Part shown: in pieces, positions 35,814-48,105 of the stretch
How positions within the stretch are numbered: position 1 is the first letter of the stretch
Layout: every line of letters begins with the position of its first letter
Assembly (NCBI GenBank): GCA_002917075.1
Contig: NTMA01000003.1
Coordinates: 930,001 to 994,000 of the forward strand
Length of the DNA stretch: 64,000 nucleotides
Source of the DNA: Hawksworthiomyces lignivorus
Lineage: Eukaryota > Ascomycota > Sordariomycetes > Ophiostomatales > Ophiostomataceae
Direction: 5' to 3'
Program-made: the position numbers and the translations under genes
Notes under the pieces: generated by a model
Seen by the model: only the letters and a program-made list of their open reading frames with translations
The model's database searches: none
Told to the model about the DNA's origin: nothing

Positions 35814-36638
35814 ATGGCCCCCAAGATCGCCATCGTCTACGTAAGTCATTGACTTGAGAGATGCGGAATCGAGCTGCAATCCAGATAAAACATACGAACG
35901 CGAGACGACTTTGAAAAAAACATCACCAATGCTGACATGTTGCTGTTAGTACTCCATGTACGGCCACATCCGCGCCCTCGCGGAGGCCGAAAAGGCCGGC
36001 ATTGAGAAGGCCGGCGGCACTGCCGATCTCTTCCAGATCGAGGAGACCCTCCCCGAGGAGGTCCTGAGCAAGATGCACGCTCCTCCCAAGCCCACCGACG
36101 TCAAGGTCCTCAGCGACCCCACTGACCTCCTGGCCTACGATGCCTTCCTCTTCGGCATCCCCACCCGTTACGGCAACTTCCCCGCCCAGTGGAAGGTCAG
36201 TATCACAAAAATCTAGCTTGGCAGAGCCGCGCCTGCCTCCTCAATTGCCAATTAATGTGGCAACCCGCAGATATGCTAACTGATTCCGTTCAGGCCTTCT
36301 GGGACAAGACCGGCTCCATCTGGGCCACCGGTGGCTTCTGGGGCAAGTTCGCCGGCCTGTTCATCAGCACCGGCACCCCCGGTGGCGGCCAGGAGTCTAC
36401 TGCTCTGGCCTCCATCAGCACCCTGACCCACCACGGTATCATCTACGTTCCCCTCGGCTACGCCAAGACCTTCCCCCAGCTGGCCAACCTGTCCGAGGTC
36501 CGCGGCGGCTCCCCCTGGGGCGCCGGCACCTTCGCCGGTGCCGACGGCAGCCGCCAGCCCTCGGCTCTCGAGATCGAGCTCGCCACCCTCCAGGGCGAGG
36601 CCTTCTACGGCACCATCGCCAAGGCCACTGGCGCGTGA
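35814..36638 (+). CDS. NAD(P)H:quinone oxidoreductase, WrbA/Pst2 type (flavodoxin-like)
   Basis: FMN enzyme that reduces quinones by two electrons, protecting against redox-cycling and oxidative stress. Three exons 35814-35840, 35950-36195, 36294-36638, phase 0 throughout (205 residues, the usual family length). [16 protein letters not shown] contains the FMN-phosphate loop (YSMYGH), split by intron 1. [18 protein letters not shown] and [14 protein letters not shown] are the other cofactor-binding blocks typical of WrbA, Pst2 and obr1. Codons are very strongly C-ending, which suggests high expression. Yeast relatives (Pst2, Rfs1, Ycp4) associate with the plasma membrane or eisosomes. The stop is TGA followed by CTA and a long in-frame extension, described separately. 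The gene converges on homoisocitrate dehydrogenase. Confidence 0.95.
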
Positions 36639-36641
36639 CTA
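36636..36641 (+). promoter_or_regulatory. leaky stop motif UGA-CUA
   Basis: The quinone reductase stop TGA (36636-36638) is followed immediately by CTA, then C. UGA CUA is an established high-readthrough context in fungi and animals, used in fungi to append peroxisomal targeting signals to cytosolic enzymes. Of the stop codons I assigned in this window, only this one is followed by CTA. Confidence 0.7.
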
Positions 36642-36833
36642 CATGATAGTGCCGCTAAAGGAGGAGCTGCAGGAGCGGCGGCCCCGCAGAAAGAGAGCAA
36701 CGGTCAGAAGCAGGTGTCCTCATCGGCTCCTGCCGCTAGTGCTTCTCGGGCACCCGCTGCGAGAACAGCCCCTCAAGATGATGATGTCGAGGGCGGCCCT
36801 TGCGGCCTGCCTTCGAAGTGCGTGATTGCATGA
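36639..36833 (+). CDS. in-frame readthrough extension ending in a CaaX box
   Basis: After the TGA the same frame stays open for 64 codons to a second TGA (36831-36833). The extension starts LHDSAAKGGAAGAAAPQKES, continues as an Ala/Ser/Pro/Gln-rich flexible linker with a short acidic DDDVE, and ends GGPCGLPSKCVIA. CVIA is a farnesylation CaaX motif (the same four residues end yeast a-factor), and a second Cys six residues upstream of the CaaX Cys could be palmitoylated. Readthrough would give a 270-residue prenylated form. From the weak GTGACT donor at the stop, the only AG that restores this frame would need a 15-nt intron, so splicing is a poor explanation. Codon use is less C-biased than in the body, as expected for a rarely translated tail. 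The alternative is a nonsense mutation in a normally longer protein. Confidence 0.7.
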   Translation, partial: LHDSAAKGGAAGAAAPQKESNGQKQVSSSAPAASASRAPAARTAPQDDDVEGGPCGLPSKCVIA

Positions 36834-37105
36834 TCCTGCTAGGGAACTTCTGCGTGTTTATATACCATACGGAAAACGGAATAATATAGAATACCAATTT
36901 ACATTTCTCAAAATAAAACCCATTTTTTTAATATTCATCAGAAAGTGATCCAGAATTTGGCAGCGTAGAACATAGGCATAGACGTGGAGTACAACTTCTC
37001 TACGTTATGTAATTATACAAAAAAGAAAAAAAAAATAACTTTTATCTATTTCTTTTTACTACAGGTGGAAAGCTATCGTTTAAATTGTATTCTTTCGTCA
37101 AGCAT

Positions 37106-38298
<1,193 letters not shown>

Positions 38299-40296
38299 GG
38301 TTGTGGTTCAATTGCTCAATTTTTTTTTTTTCGATATTGATTCCTGGCAACTTTTTTTTTTGCCGGCTGTATTCAGGACCCCTCGCTGAAAAATTTCATC
38401 ATTGCGACTTCTGCTTGAGATTCGAAAGTGACATCCAACTGTGGTACAAAATACAGCTAATGGCGGGGTACCTCAGAGCTATAGTGCAGTCCGGATATCC
38501 GCCGACTATCGGAATCTGTGGCACATCCCCTTAGCACCTTCTGCTACTACAGTAAGTTGCCAGTTGCCTTGGGACCTCTAAAGTGGGGTGGAGACTTCTT
38601 CGTCTGTTTCTGGAAAGGACCACGGTCCATGCGGTTGGTTCCTTACTGCTTAATTATTCTTCTCGCCTTGTCCGTGTCTGTTATTACCCCTATTTTCTCT
38701 CTTATTAAATACGGGGTAGTCTAATAGCGCACCTACCACTTCTGCCCATGCAACCCCTCTACGTACGAGATGCGGTACGTGCGAAAGGGAATGGGTATTT
38801 GACCCCCTTTTCGATTGTCTCCTCCTTCGTATGTCTCCTATGTCTGCGAAAATGCCACTCTCTTTCGATTGATAGGCTGGGAGCAGGGCGTCCTGGAAAT
38901 GGGAGAATGCTGTTGTCGGATCGACGAAACGGTCGCTTGGCCTGGACGTGGCGGCCGCTCTCTCCCGAAATTGTGGAAAGTGGAAGAAACGGTGGGGACC
39001 GTATGTGCTCGAATGCGCATGCGTGTGTACATATGTATGCTTCATGTCAGGGGTGTTAAATGGAAAAAAAGAGAAAGTCGCGTTCTTGCTTGCTCTTCTG
39101 CATGAACTGCCAAATAGACAGGCCACGACATGCGAAACGCCCCGTGCATCAGCTGCTCGCCGCTGGTAGTTTCTTCTATCGATGCCCGTAAACAATCAGA
39201 TGAAGAACACATACTCCACAGAACTACTCCGTACGCGTCTTAATATAGCTTCATGCCTAACCGTAAGCCGCCTCTTGATATAAGCTACATAGGTAGATGT
39301 TCGCTCGGTCTTCAAGCTACGTAGTCACGAAATTGCATTTTATATCAGTCGGTATAGATTCACGTACGTCCGTTTGATCATCTTTCCTCATCTGTCTGTT
39401 TCCCAAAATTGCTGCTGCCTATTTGGGAGCGAAAAAGCCATTTATCGAGACGGTGTTCGCCAAAACGGTGCGTCGCAGCTCCCCTGAAACACACGATGCT
39501 GGCTCCAATAATTTTAAAGTCGGGTGCCACACAATAATTAGGACCGTTGCTCCAGACCCGAGGGAGGTTCCACTCGCGCAGTTTCTGCTGTTGACATCCC
39601 CTTCAAGAAGCTTTGTTTCCATTCTCCAGCCACGAACATTACACAGAGATCAAGAAGAAAAAAAAAAAAAAAAAGACATAAAACAAAACCATTCATACAG
39701 ACGCAAGGGGCATACGGAGACGTTCTGAAGCGAACCTATTGTGATTCTGTTGCTAGCCGAACTGTGAACGTTCCTCCCTCCGTTCTCTTTTTTTCGCTCT
39801 TTCCTTCCATACCCACTATTTCTTCACCCCCTGCTCAACCCTTTCCCCTTCCTTCTTGTGCTCGTCGACTTGCTTGTCCCGAGTCTTCTTTTCTTTGCTT
39901 TTTCTTGCCTACTTACTAGTTGCTACTTCCTTTGATTTTGAGACATCGTCAGGCCGTCCTCTATTTGGCTTATCCCGCAAACACCTGCCTTCTCCCAGCA
40001 GGCCGAAGGCAAGAAAAGAGGGGAGACGCATAAGGCTTCAAGCTATCACGTTTGTTGCAGGAGCTACACCGTTCCTTTAGCTCACCCCATCGCTGATCAC
40101 AACTTCCTGTCTCAACCACCACCGTGGTTGCTCTTTCCATTTAAAAAGGCAGCTGATATCCTACTTCTTTCTATCTCGGGAGACTTTGGTCTTGCTTGCG
40201 CCGACTGGCGCCTGCCGCCAGCCGCCAACCGCCAACCTTTGGAGCAACTCCTAAAGCACTCTTCCCACATCAGCCGTCCCAGCCAATACCGCCAAA
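38299..40296. other. divergent intergenic region
   Basis: Shared upstream DNA of LYS12 (-) and the gene at 40297 (+). It contains a 10-bp palindrome CGGATATCCG near 38493, AT-rich stretches, an A-rich run at 39659-39674 and a pyrimidine-rich leader at 39780-39920. Short open frames lack support. Confidence 0.5.
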
Positions 40297-42476
40297 ATGA
40301 GTCAAGTCAAGAACCTGCGCGCCATGTTCGAGCAGAAGGGGGAGTCGAGCCCGCCTGACCGAGGCAGAGAAAAGGGCCTTACAGCTGACTGTATGTCCGT
40401 CTCTCCCTATCAACTAACCGGTTCACGCACTAATCTTTCTTTGACATAGCTGCCGGATCTCCCCGGCCGCTTTCTCGAGTCCGAACGAACTTCATCACCG
40501 TCGAAAAAGATGGCCGAGTGGGTCTGCAGAGAGACCCCAGCAGCGACTCGATCCAGTCTCTCCAGTCTCTCACCCGGAAGACCAGCGGTGGAGCCGAAGG
40601 TGAGACAGCGACACCGTCAGTCTCGCAGTCAAATACGTCTAGCTCGGGAGGCCTTGCAGCCTCTTCTGTTCCGTTGATCCCGAAGCCTACGCCTATCCCG
40701 GAAGAGGCGAGACCTGTCACGCCTACTAAGACACCGGCCGCAGTTGTGGCACCAAAATCTACATTTGTAGCGACGCCAAAGGCTCCTGCAATAGCCGAGG
40801 TTCAGATTTCACCGCCGACTCCCATCACTGAAGCCAAGAAACAAGACCGCAATATGGACAACAAGCCTGCGCCTGCTGAAATTAAGCGAGATGTCAAGAC
40901 ACCTACCCCTTCGCCGAGAAAGGTGATCAGCAAACTACCAGGGCCTGCAGACCGCCAGCAGACGTCCGAGGCGCAGAAGAAGACGCTTGAGGTGCGTTCC
41001 AATGGAAGCGCTAGTGCTTCTACTTCGAATGCTGCGGCTAGCGGACCGGCCAAGGCAGCCTCTCATGTTCCGGCTCCTTCTGGCATCCCAACCCGAGCGA
41101 AAGTCGCTACTGGCAGTGGCGCACCAAAGGATGGCAAGGCGGCGGCATCTGCAAGCGCCGGAAAAAATGCACCAAAGACAATATCAACGACTGCGGCGAA
41201 TGCGAAGCCCGCAACCAAGTCCCCAGGCCTGTCGCCCGGCCATGCGCTCAAAACGCCAACCAGCCCATCAAAGCCGCCAACACCTAAGCACGCCAGCAAG
41301 ACGCCAGACAAAAAGACGGAAAAGGCTTCTCATATGGCGACGCCCAAATCTACAACTTCAACCTCGACTGCAGGCAGGTCAACAGCTTCATCGTCAATCA
41401 AAAAGCCACCAGCCATCCAATCGTTCCCTCCAAATGGCATCGGGTTTGTTAAGCCCAAGCCAAAATCTCCTACCCGGCCTGTGCAGCTTCCATCTAGCCT
41501 AACAACTCATACGGCATCGTCAGCAACCAAGGTGAATGTGCCGCGGCAATCGCTATCGCGACAATCGGGCAATTATTTCCTCTCGCACCCACCAGTGGTC
41601 CGCTCGCCGAGCAGGGCAAGCGTCTCTACTGTGGGTACTACGGCCACGGCTGGAACAAGAGGCCTGCGGAGGCAGAGCTCGACCATTAGCCGTCCACGCC
41701 CTAGCATTGGACCGCCGCCCAAGCAACCAGCTCGCGACCATCCGGTCACAAAGAGAGAAAAACAGGTAGACGAAGGGTTCTTGGCGCGGATGATGCGACC
41801 GACCCAGTCGTCTGCTTCAAAAACAGCGGACAAGGCCCACACCAGCCCGCCAAGGAAGCAAGCTGGCACGGGGATCAAGAAACCTGCCGTCCGGAGCGCG
41901 ATTGGTTCCGCACCAAAGTACCACAGCGACGATGCTACAGCCAAGAAGACTATTCCCAAGGCAGTTTCCCCAGCCCCAGCTGTCGAGGCTCCTGTTATCA
42001 CATCTGTGACAGGGTTGAATGGAGCTGCAGAGTCCTCTGTCGAAGAGATTGTACCTGTGGTAGAGAACGTGGCTGTGATTGAAGATACCACGCCCGTCGC
42101 GGAAGCGGCCGAGGATATCGCTGTCCTAGACAGCGAGCCAGAACCAGAACCAGCAGAGAAGGAACAGGCCGAACCTATTGAAGCAAGCCAAGTCGTGGCG
42201 GCGGATGAGGTAGCAGTAGAAGAAGTCAGCAAGGAAGATGAGATTGTGGAGCACAGCCATGAGGAGCAGGACATGGAAAACCCTACCGTGGCGCTGAATG
42301 GCGTGAACGGCGTGAATGGCGTGAATGGCGTGAACGGCGTTGAGAAAAATATTCCAGAAATTGTCATGGAAGACACATCAGCAATCGTAGAGGAGGCAAA
42401 CATAGACGCCGGTGCAGCAGATGCGGGAGCAGCGGATGCAGATACCATTATACCAGAAGCGGCCGAGACATACTGA
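40297..42476 (+). CDS. disordered Pro/Ser/Lys-rich fungal protein of unknown function
   Basis: Two exons 40297-40390 and 40450-42476 (706 residues), phase 1, donor GTATGT. The start MSQVKNLRAMFEQKGESSPP and the following SPRPLSRVRTNFITVEKDGR look like a short conserved N-terminal module. Two relatively ordered sites, LRAMF and FITVEKDGRVGL, could be binding motifs. Residues 80-450 are Pro/Lys/Ser/Thr/Ala-rich and basic, with many SPR, TPS and TPK sites that suit proline-directed kinases. The last 180 residues are acidic, with a five-copy NGV repeat and an Ala/Asp-rich tail. There is no membrane segment or catalytic domain. A basic-then-acidic disordered layout fits a scaffold or a cytoskeleton- or septum-associated protein, but this is a guess. 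Confidence 0.8.
42297..42341 (+). repeat. 9-bp minisatellite coding (Asn-Gly-Val)5
   Basis: Five tandem copies of AAYGGCGTK, in frame inside the disordered protein gene. Copies differ only at the third base of Asn and Val codons. Likely to vary in copy number between strains. Confidence 0.85.
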
Positions 42477-42664
42477 AAAAATGATGAAATTCAAAGCAAG
42501 GCGCAATACAATTCCCGGGATATTTATTTTACTTTACTTTTATTGATATATAGATACAAAATTAAGAGCCAATTTGCAAATATGTACATAAGAACTCGAT
42601 TCATCTTGGTCGTTTCTGCAGATTTTCTGCAGATTACAAAATACATAGCTGGGCTGGTTTAGCG

Positions 42665-44300
42665 TCAAATAGATTCTGTGGAGATGGGCTCCCTTGAGCT
42701 GCTCTTGTGAACACTTATATAACCATCTTCGTGGGTCTGAAAATCATACACGCTTGGCAATGTCAGAGTTCTCTGCAGTGCTGGCCTGCTGGTTTCTGGC
42801 ACGGCACTGTCAACGCTTGTGGAGTCGCGGCAGAGAACGGGCAGCGGCTTGTTGAGATCGGGTGGAGGCACGGGCGGCGCGGGTTGCGGCACTCCGGGGC
42901 GCTGAAGCACTTTGGTTTTCCACAGCGGCAAAGAGAGGGCCTTGGCGCCAGTCTGTCGTGTGCGCTTCTCCTTCTGCCGGTCGTCCCATTGTTTCCGTCT
43001 TTCTCGAAAGAAAGATCGAATATCAACAAAGCGGCCTGGGAGGAAGCGACAAAAGAACGGCTTTGTTGCGGGAAGCGAAGCGACAAGCTTTCATGGCATT
43101 AGCGACTGAATACAGAGAGCAAAAAAAAGTGATATCGACATCTTGTGGCGACTGTGTAAGAAAACAGGAGATCCACTTACAATGCCGATACTCAACTCCA
43201 ATGCGGCGAAGAGAATGCCTAGGGCGCCGTCCCATATGATGTCGCCGTTGGCCGCCGTCGTGGTAACCCAAATGAGATACGTCCGCGCGGCGCCAGCGGC
43301 CACGACAGCCAATCCGCCGACGAAGAGGCCAGTAACGATCGGCGGAGGATGATGCCAGCGCCGACGTGAGGTGCCAGCGGGTTCTGTGGTTGCGTTCGCC
43401 GGCATGCCGCCGTCGTCACCGCTGCCGCGGATGCTGTCCGGCCGCGGCTGAAAGAAGGCTTCCTTGTTCGCGCACCCGGCTGTCTTCGCAGTAGCCTGGT
43501 CGACAGCATTCCAGAACGGCACGGGAAACACGACGGCAATGGCCAGGTCGGAAACCGTGTTGATGGTGCCGGCGGCCAGCAGATGGCGCGCCTGGTCGAA
43601 GCAGTGCTGCGGTGTGACCGACAGAGTCCAGAACGCCGCGACGGGCTGGCACTGGAAGATGTCTAGGATCAGAAAGATGAGCATGCTGACTCCCACGTAG
43701 GCGGCCAGGCCAAGAGCTACACGCCGGGCTACATGGTTGCCGCTGGCCGCGGTGATCCGCACCACGAGGGCCAGCATAGACAGCTTTGTGAAGCTTGTCG
43801 AGGCGTCGAAGAAGAGCTGTATCGTGAGACTTTTGTACTATTGTCAGTCTCTCTCCGTGCGACCTTTTGTTTCCTTGGCCTATTTTCATGACCAGAAAGA
43901 TGGCTCACCTTAATTTCAGGCTCGGGACAAGGAGGTCAGGCTCGACATCCCAAGTATGTCTGTTCCACTGGAGACGCGTGTTAGCCACAATGCCGGCGAC
44001 AGAGAAGGCGGCCGCAGGAAGCTGGTGTGATTCTGTCAGCAAGGTAAATCTGGAAGAACTGCATGGTTGCATAATGCGGGCGAGCATCTCTGCACATACA
44101 TAGGCCAGCAGCATAAAGGTGTCGTCTGGACCAAAGCCGTGTGTGATGCGGATTCGTGTGAAGATGCGGATTCCAACGACGATTGTGACCAGAGACAGGA
44201 GCATAGAGAAAATAATAATGCCCGCAGGACCTCGCGTCTGAGGATTAGTATAATTGGGTGTCGGCCATGATGCGAGCGTGCTTGCAGACGGCAGTTGCAT
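42665..44300 (-). CDS. PTH11-like integral membrane protein (rhodopsin-domain family)
   Basis: Fungus-specific 7TM family related to Magnaporthe Pth11, a surface sensor. Four exons, read right to left: 44100-44300, 43909-44021, 43181-43829, 42665-43087 (461 residues); phases 0, 2 and 0 match. TM1 is PAGIIIFSMLLSLVTIVVGI, and the ITHGFGPDDTFMLLAY motif before TM2 is diagnostic, as are RHTWDV, the FTKLSMLALVVRI segment and SIGILVASLPATKPFF after TM7. There is no N-terminal CFEM domain, so this is the shorter class. A cytosolic tail of about 130 residues is basic and then Pro-rich. The acceptor of the last exon (ATGAAAG) is weak; it was chosen because it restores the conserved ASLP segment. Ligand and signalling partners unknown. 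Confidence 0.82.
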
Positions 44301-45950
44301 CGCAGAAGAATGACAACAACAAGATTAAATTGAGCAGGTCTAGCCGCACAACAAGAAGCAGGACCAAGAGCGAAGACTTGAAACCAATTCTTCTCGTCTT
44401 TACTCCTACAGAAAAGAAGAGTCGAGGAAAAGAGGCGGTGCCAGACTTCTTGTTATATGTCCGAGACACTTCACAATTGCGTCTTGATTGCATTCCCATT
44501 GTATATTCTACGTCTCTAACGTCAAGGTTTTCCCATGTGCTTTATGCAGACACTTGTATAACTACGTTATGGCACTTCACGACGGCCCCGAGTCAGCACA
44601 CTGCACAGCCATGCGTCACTAGAACGGCCGACACCTCAACCCACATGGGAGACGTACATACTTTGCCCTTTCACTCTTCCGGTATTTGGCATATCCGCAT
44701 CGACTAACCCTCACCTAGCAATTCTCAGCACAGCATACCCTATCGCTCGCCTGTGTTATCTTCTGGGGAGAATTTTAACAACTCAACCTGATGATGACAT
44801 CCCAGACTGCGAACAGCGATGTGCCCGGGGCCTGGTCACAGAAATCGGCTGTTTTACCAGTTTTACTTATCAAATTCTTCTACGACAAAAGATGCGATTG
44901 GTCCGGCTCTTGTGCGTCCCAGTAAGGCTGAGAGGATTACGGCCGTAACAGAGGACGTGGGCTAGGGGATGATGTTTCGAACGGAGAATAAAACGCTTGT
45001 GTTGCTGCATCACCCTTGCGAACAGACCACGGCTGCCTCCGCATAGATTTTCTCGCAGATGTTATCACACAAGATCTTAGGGGATAGTGGGATGCACCTC
45101 GAGATAGAGCGTGGGGGAGGGCAAGCATCGGCGCTGCCAGGTTCTGTTACCTTTCCCAGGAGACGTCGAGCGTGACCTAGGTCGACATTTACGTTGTATT
45201 CTGCAATGTTTCATAGTCATCACTAGCGTTGTTATATGCATCTTTCTTGTATCAAGTCAAAATCCTTTCCACTGCGAAGGTAGCTACCGGGTCATCGCCG
45301 GCAATGCCTACGGCTTTTGCCAGAGATCACTTCCACCTTCCATATCTAAGCATAATGGAAAACTTGATAACTGGCGACAGCGAAGACGATTCTTTGGTTT
45401 GCCAACGAACCTAAAGACAAGAGCAAGGTATCCAGTTTTCTGGGCAGTGCGTCGCGAGGCCGGTTTCAGGTTGTGGGGGGGTTCAATGGCTCATGAGAAT
45501 CTTGACTATTAGAACCGTTGGCAATAGAGGTAGTTACAACAAGTAATAGAATCGTACGGAGTCTACCCCGGACGAAAATCTAATGCTAGATTGGTGCAAG
45601 CAGAAAATCTACCATGATCTAAGGGAGCGGCGCAACCAGGTAGAATGCCAAGACACTGAGACACTAGGGACTAACAAGAAGAAATATCATGTGACCTTTC
45701 ACGTTACTTGTGAAATATCCACGTGATCTCTTTGCCCGCTAGGGTAAATATTTTTTGACCGCCCACACAAAACTTGGCGGAATTTTAGTACGCCGCTTTT
45801 GCGATAGCCCCGAAACTTTTTGCTTTTCCCCCTCCACTATGAAGATTTCGCTATTTCCTCTCTTTTCTCTTTTTCTGTAAAATCAAATCTTCTCACGCAA
45901 AGAATCCTCACCATTAGAACTTAGTAGTATTCTATTGGAAGACGGTCAAG
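44301..45950. other. divergent intergenic region
   Basis: Shared upstream DNA of the PTH11-like gene (-) and the uL1 gene (+). It holds a nested CACGTGAT palindrome at 45686-45727 and a C/T-rich leader at 45820-45890. Open frames (up to 149 codons, partly antisense to the PTH11-like first exon) lack support. Confidence 0.5.
45686..45727. promoter_or_regulatory. nested palindrome with CACGTGAT arm, uL1 promoter
   Basis: ATCATGTG (45686-45693) pairs, with one mismatch, with CACGTGAT (45720-45727). Inside, on the same centre, TTTCAC (45697-45702) pairs exactly with GTGAAA (45710-45715). It lies about 225 bp upstream of the ribosomal protein start. CACGTG is a bHLH (Cbf1-type) core, and Cbf1 is known to act at ribosomal protein genes in some yeasts. 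Confidence 0.45.
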
Positions 45951-46931
45951 ATGTCTAAGTAAGCTACTTCAGATGGGAATTGCCAGAGTGGACATGCGCC
46001 AGAAGCGACGTTGCTAATCATACCTTTCTTTCCAGGATTACCGTCGCCGGAGTGCGGTACGTTTAACTTTTTTCCTCCTGATTGATGTGTTTCTCTGTCG
46101 ACCGCCAAATTGTGGGCTTAGCGAACATTTGTTGGAAGGAGGGATGGACTGTTCACACGCTGCGAAAGACAAATGGTCGACGACAGCACAGAGATAGCGA
46201 TGGAGAATGAAGTGCTGACTCGAGATCCAGTGCGAACGTCATCGAGCTTCTCGAGTACTCGAACGAGACCAAGAAGCGCAACTTCCTGGAGACCGTCGAG
46301 CTCCAGATCGGCCTCAAGAACTATGACCCCCAGCGTGACAAGCGTTTCTCTGGCACCGTCCGCCTGCCGTCTGTTCCCCGCCCGAACATGGCCATCTGGT
46401 GAGTTTCACGGCAGACATATATCGATCATTCGTTTTTGAGGCAACGGATTAGCTGACCGACTTTTCTCTCGCAGCATTCTGGGTGACCAGCACGATATCG
46501 ACCGCGCCAAGCACGGCGGTGTGGACGCCATGTCCTCGGATGACCTGAAGAAGCTCAACAAGAACAAGAAGCTGGTCAAGAAGCTGGCCCGCAAGTACGA
46601 TGCCTTCATCGCCTCTGAGAGCTTGATCAAGACCATCCCCCGTATCCTGGGCCCCGGTCTGTCCAAGGCCGGCAAGTTCCCCACGCCCGTCTCCCACGCC
46701 GACAGCCTGTCGGACAAGCTCACTGAGGTCAAGTCGACCATCAAGTTCCAGCTGAAGAAGGTTCTGTGCATGGGTGTCGCCGTCGGCAACGTCGGCATGA
46801 CCCAGGAGCAGCTGGTCGCCAACATCATGCTGGCCATCAACTACCTCGTCTCTCTGCTGAAGAAGGGCTGGCAGAACGTGGGCAGCCTTACCATCAAGGC
46901 CACCATGTCGCCGCCGCGCAGACTGTACTAA
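45951..46931 (+). CDS. RPL1: 60S ribosomal protein uL1 (L10a)
   Basis: Structural protein of the L1 stalk of the large cytosolic ribosomal subunit, which guides exit of deacylated tRNA. Four exons 45951-45958, 46036-46056, 46231-46401, 46475-46931 (218 residues), all junctions phase 2. The protein reads [20 protein letters not shown], then [67 protein letters not shown], and ends [13 protein letters not shown], nearly identical to other fungal L10a. Exon 1 has only 8 coding bases and exon 2 only 21, so the first nine codons are spread over three exons. C-ending codons indicate high expression. A bHLH-like palindrome lies about 225 bp upstream. Confidence 0.96.
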
Positions 46932-48105
46932 GTCTTGGGGGGGTTTGCTTTACATGTGCCGCTGAGAATTTTTGCGCTCTTGGCTGAGTGTGGACAATCT
47001 CGTTGGGCATATATAAAAGTCATAGCCTTAGCTTAGATATAGAAGCAAACACGGAGTAGCATCCGTAATTAAAAAAATTTCAAAAGAATTTTCTCTCATA
47101 ATCTTGTGCGTTTGTCGTATATGGCTGTAAGCTTGAATTATCCGATACTACGTTCTCCGTAGAGCAGACTTCCAATAGGTTACTGCAAAGCATTCAGAGA
47201 CTTACGTCTCATGTGAATCATGGCCCTCTACTCGTAGATAGTTTTTCTTCCATCAACTTAATCACGCCGCTCAACTACACATGCTTACAGCAGAAAATAG
47301 ATGCATTATGATGGAAATGAATGTCGTGACCACCCCACTGTCAAGGACCTCTGACGACGCCCATGGCAATAGTTTTTAGGGAAGAGGTGATCTCATTTGT
47401 ATCGGAGGCCGGGAACGGAGGAAAACCCATAGAGAAACAGAATAACCCTCAGCAAGCCACATTGTGGAGCCGCCTTAGAACATAGTAGCAGTCTACGTCT
47501 TCACATGACGGTGTAGATTTCGACTGTTGCTGAGAGAAGAAGAAGAAAAGGAAGAAGGAAAATTTTGTATGAGGAGTGAAGTATTTATATGAGAAGAAAT
47601 TTTTTGGCTGGAGCAGAATTAGGCTATCCCATATTTGGATTAGCGTGTATTACAAGAACGTGCCTTCCCACTACCCAGCAAAGAAAGCAGCACAGTGTGT
47701 CGTGTATAAGCGTCCAGCCTTTTACACACTGAACATCTTACCACCACCTTCTTTCTTCCGTTCAGCTTCTTCCTTTTCATGACTCTTCTCTTCATCAATT
47801 TCGCTTCTCACCACATGATTGTTGGAATTGTTGTATTTCTCTCTTTTCAGCTATCTTTCTAATCGATCGTGCTACGAAATCTTTAGGAGAATTCAAAGAT
47901 GGCTCATTATGATCCACGCAATACACCTGGATGGCCACTGACTGAATGTGAAGAGTGAGAGATCCTCGACGCCGAGCTAGACATATGACATATGCAAATG
48001 TTCTATTCCTTCTCTATACTGTCTTAGTTCTTCTTGTTTTAATTTATTTATTTCTTATTTATGCGTTTTGAGGACCGCCTATCCTCCTTGGAGAACCCCT
48101 CCCCC
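46932..48105. other. convergent 3' intergenic region
   Basis: AT-rich spacer between uL1 (+) and NADH pyrophosphatase (-). No gene, repeat or RNA signal recognised. Confidence 0.5.

Noticed and set aside
44258..44707. 149-codon open frame antisense to the PTH11-like first exon
   Set aside because: Antisense overlap and no domain; the PTH11-like gene explains the region.
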